A DNA stretch of 64,000 nt from Ornithodoros turicata (taxonomy: Eukaryota; Arthropoda; Arachnida; Ixodida; Argasidae). The notes beneath the pieces were generated by a model that was not told the origin of the DNA, searched no databases, and saw only the letters and a list, made by a program, of their open reading frames with translations. The stretch is from NCBI RefSeq assembly GCF_037126465.1, contig NW_026999482.1, forward strand, positions 1 through 64,000. The letters run 5' to 3'. A program made the translations under genes and the position numbers. This document shows, one piece after another, positions 58,020 through 64,000 of the stretch (the stretch's first letter is position 1; every line of letters starts with the position of its first letter).

Positions 58020-58260
58020 TATTATATGATGAAAGATGAAAGTCACTGAAAAGGTTAGCCAGCTGTAGGGATCGAACCCACATCTTCTGGATTGCCGGTC
58101 CAGGGCTCTACCAATTGAGCTAAGCTAACACGCCTCTCCAGCGACTTTCGGGGTGCGTCATCTGAAGGGACGACAAACCAGCCACTCACTCTCACTCACC
58201 CTCCTTTCACTCTTACATTTTTGCTCACTCATACGCACATTCATACGACGGAAATCGACG
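58020..58260 (-). mobile_element. tRNA-derived SINE, uninterrupted copy
   Basis: On the minus strand a tRNA-like head with A box TTAGCTCAATTGG and B box GGTTCGATCC is followed by a body that ends gaaagatgaaagtcactgaa on the plus strand. The copy at 50.5-51.0 kb shows the same organisation. CT- and tcac-rich sequence lies on the plus-strand right side, beyond the tRNA head. Confidence 0.8.
58058..58129 (-). other. Intact tRNA-like cloverleaf heading the SINE
   Basis: 72 bases fold fully by eye: acceptor GTTAGCT/AGCTGGC (two G-T pairs), D stem GCTC/GAGC, anticodon stem CTGGA/TCCAG, T stem GTGGG/CCTAC. The anticodon loop CCGGCAA would place GGC (Ala) at 34-36 but has C in place of the invariant T33. 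With the shared flank in the second copy, it is read as a SINE head, not a functional tRNA gene. Confidence 0.6.
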
Positions 58261-58929
58261 CATAGACACATAGCACACGCACGACAGATAGACCTGTTTC
58301 GAAATACTGCCACCTAGCGGCCGTGGGCAGCTGCGGCCGCCATGTTGCGGGAGACGGAGCGCATCAGACACACACACGCGCCTACGGGCGGCGAGAACGC
58401 TGTACGCCATTCAATGCTCGCCGCATGATATATGTGCCGTTTTTTCTTGTCATGTCTGTGGAAATGTTCCTCGTGGCTGGATGGGTGACCGATCTATCTA
58501 AGTTGCCAAAACTTTCGGAAGAAGGCATGGCGTGGTTTGGCTTGTCACAGCGAAATTTCACAAGTTACAACTTTTACATTGACCAATTTGTACACAAGGG
58601 CAGTGAAGATAGTAGTTGGCTCGCAGCATGCGTGTTCACATTTCGGAGAATTCAGATTTTGACAGGAGCATATTTGGGATGCTTTACACTATGAACAGTG
58701 AGTTAATTCGTTCGTTCGTTCGTTCTTCCTTACAAACAAACAAAGAAACATTATTATATACAGGCAAGGTATGTACATCAAGCCATCGTGCTACGATGGT
58801 AAGAAAATGGATGAAAAACGAAATTACCCCTACGTGTCGCTGATCTGTTTGGCTCAGATGCACTGTTCGTGATGTCGTGTGTGCCTTTGGTCTGCTGTGG
58901 CATAGTTGCTTCACAGAAGCTCATCTTTA
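58261..58929. other. Intergenic
   Basis: No gene recognised. The 123-codon plus-strand frame at 58323 includes KLSEEGMAWFGLSQRNF and ITS-like hydrophobic parts but no known domain. A ttcg run is at 58709-58726. Confidence 0.3.
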
Positions 58930-59460
58930 CTACAGGGCAGCAACTACTTTTTGTAGTTTAACTACTAGTGTAACTACTTCATAGCACCAATAGTAAAACT
59001 ACTTTGTAACTACTGCCGACGCTGTTTGACTACATTTTTAACTACCTCGGCGTCTTGTGCGCGTTGCTATACAGGGTGTCCGCTGTCCAGCCTAAAGTAC
59101 ACCGAACGTTTAAACAGCATGATGCGCTCTACATCAAGCAGAACTGCTGGAGTATTCGATGCCCTGTGTTTTAATCGCTTTTTTGCTTAATTATTCAGGC
59201 ATTTATATTGCCTCATATAATTACGTTTTCAAGCTTTTTAGTGACGACCCGAGGTGTAAATTAGAAATCTGTAGAGCGTGCCGAGAAACAGCAAGTGCAA
59301 CCCTTCATTTACCCTACATTTTTCTGTAGTTAACTACAGAAAAATGTAGTTTAACGTTATAATTACATTCCCAGAGATAGCTTCTAACAATTGTTTAACT
59401 ACTATGCAGTAGTTTCTCTAGTTGTTTAACTACATGTAGCTAACCACTTCCCATCACCGT
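58930..59460. repeat. Degenerate ACTACTT/GTAACTAC repeat
   Basis: Short units such as taactactt, gtagttaactac and tgtttaactac recur irregularly, including the palindrome gtagttaactac at about 59326. The style is related to the GTAACT family at 30.9 kb, but the unit is different. Around 59075 acagggtgtccgctgtcc looks like a DNA-transposon end. Confidence 0.5.
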
Positions 59461-60149
59461 CCACAACCCTGAGCCCCCAACACTGGGGTTTTTAACTTTT
59501 TTATGGTGTTCTGCCAACCCGCAGAAGTTTTATAGCTGTATCACTAAACAGAAACCACGAGAACAACAACCAAGCTATCGGGCAAAAGGCAATTTCAGGG
59601 ACACGTGGGTCGATTTTGTTGTGTAGCCTAAGCTGACACATTTTGATTTTCAAACACTGTTGCCTATATTTTCGAATTGTCAAGTACAAAACAAATAAAC
59701 ACTTGAAAAGAAAGCTTCAAATGTGTACTTTTTTACATAATTAATTTACACATTTCAACGAAGAGAAAAGGAAAGATAAATTCACAACAGTTCATAGGTT
59801 GATTTAGTCTGCAGTCTGTTGCTGCGTCGGCTTCTCCCGCAACATGGCCGGCGCAGCTCAGTTCGACGAAAGCGCAACAGGTGGCGCTCATTTTTGAAAA
59901 GGGTCTATAGCCTGTTCCTACGCCCGTAGCCGTGGTCTTTTCGCCATCACCACCACCACGTACTAGAGGTTAGGGAATATTTAGATTCTTTTTGTTTATT
60001 TATGTATTAATTTATACTATGTATGTATACTATCATTACTGTATTTATACTATTTATGTATTTATTTATTTATTTATGCCACAGTCTCCAGATGTACTCA
60101 CAGTGCAGCTATTGCAGTGCTGAAATGCCTACCCACCCTTCCACCCAAG
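59461..60149. other. Intergenic
   Basis: No gene seen. A tatttattt-type microsatellite spans about 60050-60078. Confidence 0.35.
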
Positions 60150-60420
60150 TACTATAGGATAATAATAATAATTGGAGGTTTACGTCACGAGACAACTCAG
60201 ACCATGAGCGACGCCACAGCCGTCAGTCTGTGTATTGCTTTTTGCCCACCTGAGGGTTCTTTAACGTGCGATGAAAGCTCATTACACGGCACCCCGTATT
60301 TAACGTCCCTCGCGGAAGAAGGCGTGTCTAAGCAACTTGTACTCTGCCGCCAAGTTGCTGGCGTCCTCGGCCGGGTTCGAACACGCGATCTCGTGATCAG
60401 AAACACTATAGGGGTAATTT
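60150..60420 (+). mobile_element. SINE-like element of the ACGTC...TTCTTTAACGTG type
   Basis: After an aat microsatellite come ggaggtttacgtcacgagac, ccacctgagggttctttaacgtgcgatg and gccgggttcgaacacgcgatctcgtg. This succession is a widespread conserved SINE-like block in arthropod and mollusc genomes, and its end carries a B-box-like GGTTCGAAC. The superfamily (possibly MetaSINE-like) is from memory of the pattern only. Confidence 0.55.
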
Positions 60421-60469
60421 TGTCATATTGGGAAATTTGTCAGGCATATAATTTGGAATATAATTTGTC

Positions 60470-60912
60470 AGGCATATAGGAAACATGGTTGTCTAAAAGC
60501 AGCACTCCTTGGTTTATCCCGTCTCAAATCTCCAGGCGTTGCAAGGCTGTGGCGGCCCATGGACGACGATGAAGATGTGCTTGTGCTGGCACGCGCCACT
60601 GCGCCTGCCAGCCCGTTCTACCGGCACCATCCTATAGCGTGAGGCCACGTCAATCTGCCCGCTGGGACATTCCATCATCGCCGATCAGGACTCATGTAGG
60701 GGAATGCCATCGTCCTCTACATTTGGTGACCCGAACAACGAACACCACGTTCGGCGTACTTTGGCTCAATACCATCCCAAATTTCTGCAAGCCCACCTCC
60801 GAAGCCATCTCCGAAGGTACGGCGCATCATTCTACCGAGGAACCGCTAAGCGACTAAGTCAATCCACTGCGGCTCCACTCATCGCAACGCTCATCTGGGC
60901 GCCGCCGCCACA
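60470..60912 (+). other. Possible LTR end and primer-binding site remnant
   Basis: ctctacatttggtgacccgaac at about 60715-60737 has an LTR-like CA end followed by TGGTGACCCGAA, the same motif as in front of the gag at 22.9 kb. The 170 bases after it read without a recognisable gag. The CACTA element follows at once and may interrupt this remnant. Confidence 0.35.
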
Positions 60913-62191
60913 CACTCTAAATCGTTTTACACCTTAAAGGGTGTAAATCAAAATGTTCATGGCGCACACCTTTTAAGGTGTATTTTAACACCCTCGTGGC
61001 AATTGGGGTGTAAAGGGTGTAACGCCGAATAAAACTGCTGTGTTTGTGGCAATATGCTGGTAACTGTGTATTCACAATTACCAGCATATCGCGTATAATC
61101 ACATTGAGGTCCATATATGTATGCACATCAAGGTGATTAAATATGTGTGTAAACATGCACAGCCGACATACAGACAATCATGTATGGCAATGAAGCATGG
61201 CAGCTGTATATAGCTTTTCGTGAAATTGTAGACCTTCTCATGAGCAGGCACCTCCCCCATATGCAAGTTCATTACTCAGAACGTTGCATTTATTCGTTTC
61301 TTCAAGGCTTTGCAGTGTTGTACCCACAAATACCTAACCCCTGTAAAATGCATTACGTTGTTCATTATCCGCGGCTCATCAGGATGTTTGGTCCTCTCCT
61401 ATCTGTATGGTTGTACGCGTTTCAAAGGGAAACACTAGCATTTTAAAGATGTTGCTAGAAAAACTCGACATTTTAAGAACATAACCCTTTCATTAGCAAG
61501 AAGACATCAATTTTATCAAATGTATGCGTGGTTGCAGCCCTTCATCAGAAATGCCACATTACTGATGGTTCCAAAGAGATAATACTTCAACATGCCCCAG
61601 AAGCAATTCAGAGTTACATTCATGACCGTGACATTCACGCAGAATATATAGTCTCTGTGAAAAGTGCAGTTGATAATGATAACACATTTGCTGTTGGCTG
61701 TGTTGTTGCCAAACAATCTTCCGAGGAGGACTTACCTGTGTTCGTTGAGATTGCAGGCATACATGTGTACCATTTTTCTCATACAAACATTAACTACAGT
61801 TGAGTATGATGAGCACTATCATGTATTTGTTCTATCTTGCAATGAGGAGCAACGTGTTTTAGAAATTTAAGCACTATCTCAACAGATCTTCTAAATCTGC
61901 ATGCATTACCAGATGGTAGACGTGTTGTAAATAAAGGCCAAACACTTTTGTAGTGTAACTTCCTGTTCCCTGTTGTTGTATATATTTACTTTTGTTCATG
62001 TGAACGAAAATAAACATACTCCCTTTCTACACCCAGGCGACACACTTATCACCATATTTCACCTGAGGGCGTAGTACTCCATTGTTACACCCTCAGGAAC
62101 TTCCAAAACAAAGTTGTAGGGTGTGAAAGGGGTGTGATCTTTGGTAATACACCTATTTTACACATTTAAAGGTGTGAAACGATTTAGAGTG
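60913..62191 (+). mobile_element. CACTA/EnSpm transposon derivative
   Basis: The left end is CACTCTAAATCGTTTTACAC and the right end is its inverse with one mismatch over the first 20 bases, so it has the diagnostic CACT termini. Subterminal repeats of the ggtgtaa/acaccct type are clustered within 130 bp at both ends (60935-61022, 62028-62180), a second CACTA hallmark. The dinucleotide CA flanks both ends. At 1,279 bp with only part of a transposase, it is an internally deleted copy. Confidence 0.88.
61180..61930 (+). pseudogene. CACTA-type transposase C-terminal remnant (DUF4218-like)
   Basis: The first piece (61180-61446) contains YIAFREIVDLL, then MHYVVHYPRLIRMFGPL and a W..AFQRE segment, the pattern that in CACTA-type transposases follows the catalytic core. 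Pieces in other frames continue it (KTRHFKNITLSLARRHQF at about 61460-61520). A later frame (61528-61803) has a beta-rich pattern. A final piece YDEHYHVFVLS leads to a close near 61930. Several frameshifts and stops break it. The catalytic DDE core is absent, so the element cannot move on its own. Confidence 0.65.
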
Positions 62192-62594
62192 CAAGTGCAA
62201 AGTTGGTGCTGCAGCCACCAAAAAGAATTTCCGAGCTCTTGTACCTGAAACTTTCTACGAAGCGGACACCTTCAGGCCTAACGAAACGGGTAACCCAAGA
62301 TACACTCCACGTGGAAAGTTTAGAACGCACCATCTGGAACACTGAGGGGGAGGGGGGGAGAGGTTGCAACATCTGTCCGACATTTCAGTGAAAAACTTGC
62401 TAATCACCGGGTGAATGAAAGGACAGAAGTACAAGAGACTGGGCCTAATCTTTTCCGCGCCACCTGAGCTATTGACAGACAAGAGAGCTGTGCTATTTGG
62501 GAGTGTATTCCGTTGTCACTGAAACTCGGCTGCCACCGGTACGCTTTTTGGAGTCTTGAGAACTTCCGGTGGAGGGGGCTCATTTCCCACATCA
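62192..62594. other. Intergenic
   Basis: No gene recognised between the CACTA element and copy C of the dispersed unit. A G-rich run is at 62346-62360. Confidence 0.3.
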
Positions 62595-63831
62595 GCAGCA
62601 GCAATGGGGCAGAGTATTGCTCCGGGCGATGAAACTCCCCATTCATCCTCTTAAAATAAAGTTCATGTTAAAATTTAAAAAGTAAAGAACAAGAAGAAAC
62701 CTGCGTCTCCTCTCAACAAATCGGGACGGACAATGATGACACACCGTCGGCTGTGACCCATCCGCAATTACGCACCCCGCACGTGCCTTGAGAGTTGTTG
62801 GTCCTGCTCCGAGACTGCAAAAGAATTAATCAGACTCGTCATCACGAAATGGGTGCAGTGAATTGAAAGCGTGGAGCGGTACCGACATCGTGTTCACATC
62901 GAGAATTCAAAGCCTTCCTTCTGCTGTGGGTGGTTGTGAAAGGCCTCGCCGTTATCGACCTCGTAGAGGTAAGAAGTTTCACGGCTGGCGCACTGGGGGA
63001 ATGTGCGTCCTGTGACGCTTCCCAAGGGAACTGTGCAGGCATATATGAGCTGAGAACTTCTGAGGCAAACCCAGGCATAAAGCCGTGACCTCGCCCAAGC
63101 TCCATCGACCAATGAGTAGCCACAAAAGAGACAATGTGAACAACTGCGACAATGCAGCAGCGACTCGCCATACCGTTGTCCTCCGCAGGGATTTCCCTGC
63201 ACCGCTTTTTTTTCAGCCCCTGTTTCTTGCACCCCCTGAAATCTCTAAGATTGCTCAATAGAGTTCGACTATATACCAGTGGATACACCCAATACACGTT
63301 TCCCTAATCGAGCTCTCCTCCCGCCCCTTTTTCTTTTTTTGAGCTTGGTACACCCCTAGAGGTGGATATCTTGGGAAACTGGTCGTCTACCGTGCTCGCC
63401 GGAGCCGTATGTGTGAACTATCCCTAGGAACATGCGAACGCAACGACACTCCCTTTCTTTGTGCGATGATACCATTGTTTTGTGTCCCCTCCTTGGGAAC
63501 AGTTTATGGACAGTGTCATCGTTCACTCTAGATGGCGGTGCTAGCTGTGTTTTTATCTCAGTAATTTATCTATCTTATGCCGTATCTCTGATTTCTTATA
63601 AAATAATCAGTACACTGCACAGGCATCAGTTGTTTTTAATCTCTCGTCTTATTTATATGTCTTCGGTAACACATATGTCTATAATGTTGATATTTGTTCG
63701 ATACGAAAAGCAGAGACTCCAGACGTTGAAACTAGTGAGTGACAGTAACCCAAGAAACGATGATAACGTACCGGGTACAGTTTACCCTAAAAAAACGATT
63801 TACTTCCTGCTAACTCCGGGTCCTATCCGAC
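62595..63831 (+). repeat. Copy C leader of the dispersed unit
   Basis: Colinear with copies A and B: aaactccccattcatcctct and aaaataaagtt, the SINE-body-like block around 63000-63060 (gggaactgtgcaggcatata), ccatcgaccaatgag, ggaaactggtcgtctacc, gaactatccctaggaacatg, gactccagacgttgaaac, gggtacagtttaccc, then the ATG. One extra base in an A run near 63790 breaks the frame that stays open upstream of the ATG in copy B, which argues that the upstream part is not translated. Confidence 0.82.
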
Positions 63832-64000
63832 ATGGAATTCCTCTCGCGACTCTTCCGCCGCCGCCAGCCCCCGCTCCCCACGCCCGTATTGGTAGTTATC
63901 CTAGAGGCCATTTCCTGGAACCTCGATATGGGTGCCCGGAACGTATTTCCGGAAATTCGGAGGAATCTCCGCCACTTTTCCAGGACACAGGGCTGCCTCC
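63832..64000 (+). CDS. Copy C: unrecognised helical protein, partial at window end
   Basis: The ATG at 63832 opens 56 codons without interruption to the window edge: MEFLSRLFRRRQ, PVLVVILEAISWNLDMGARN, VFPEIRRNLRHFSRTQGCL. It is the best-kept of the three copies, and substitutions relative to A and B are mostly conservative. A short basic N-terminus (RLFRRRQ) is followed by amphipathic, leucine-rich helices. Copy A indicates an expected full length of about 160 residues. The family is not one I recognise. Whether this copy is a host gene or part of a mobile unit cannot be decided here. Confidence 0.55.
   Translation, partial: MEFLSRLFRRRQPPLPTPVLVVILEAISWNLDMGARNVFPEIRRNLRHFSRTQGCL

Noticed and set aside
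58058..58129. Functional tRNA-Ala gene
   Set aside because: The loop lacks T33, and the element's flanking body is shared with a second copy, so it is a SINE head.
60470..60912. Complete LTR retrotransposon
   Set aside because: Only a primer-binding-site-like motif is visible; no paired LTR, gag or pol could be found around it.

Overview
The window is eukaryotic nuclear DNA dominated by repeats. The best guess for the host is a hard (ixodid) tick or a close chelicerate. The basis is a tRNA-headed SINE that resembles the tick Ruka family, a CR1/L2-type LINE with a 2A-like motif in ORF1, an arthropod-type retrotransposon gag, TTAA- and 8-bp-TSD MITEs, and a sparse gene with a 2.7-kb intron. 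Nothing looks bacterial, organellar or free viral. Species was not determined; assignments rest on reading motifs and pairwise similarity by eye.

Layout. About 0.9-9.47 kb is a GC-rich satellite of about 50 monomers of 168-171 bp. From 9.5 to 25 kb lie DNA-transposon derivatives (a TTAA-flanked 0.8-kb element, two hAT-like MITEs 30 bp apart, a foldback element), a LINE RNase H remnant and an LTR-element gag pseudogene. From 26.2 to 28.7 kb, on the minus strand, is a decayed capsid block of Polinton/adintovirus type, split by a tRNA-SINE with a 6-bp target duplication. From 29 to 34.2 kb are more MITE copies, a degenerate 61-bp tandem repeat and a 260-bp tandem repeat with an alternating A/B order. 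From 34.6 to 37 kb is copy A of a three-copy dispersed gene-like unit. From 37.0 to 41.6 kb is a nearly full-length but dead CR1/L2-type LINE with a 2A-like motif, interrupted twice by tails of another LINE family.

The one well-supported host gene spans 47.155-50.356 kb (+): two coding exons joined in phase 0 encode a 166-residue LRAT/PLAAT-like (H-rev107 type) protein with His and Cys catalytic motifs and a hydrophobic C-terminal tail. Its intron holds a 164-bp hAT MITE. From 50.5 to 60.9 kb are two tRNA-derived SINE copies (one with an intact cloverleaf, the other split by a foldback MITE at a TA site), further MITEs, and copy B of the dispersed unit. At 60.913-62.191 kb is a CACTA/EnSpm derivative with near-perfect terminal inverted repeats, subterminal GGTGT repeats and a transposase remnant. 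The window ends inside copy C of the dispersed unit (62.6-64.0 kb), which has an open start.

The most unusual item is the three-copy A/B/C unit: a conserved 1.2-1.3-kb leader followed by a short ORF for an unrecognised helical protein. In the leader is a segment like the body of the 27.3-kb SINE.
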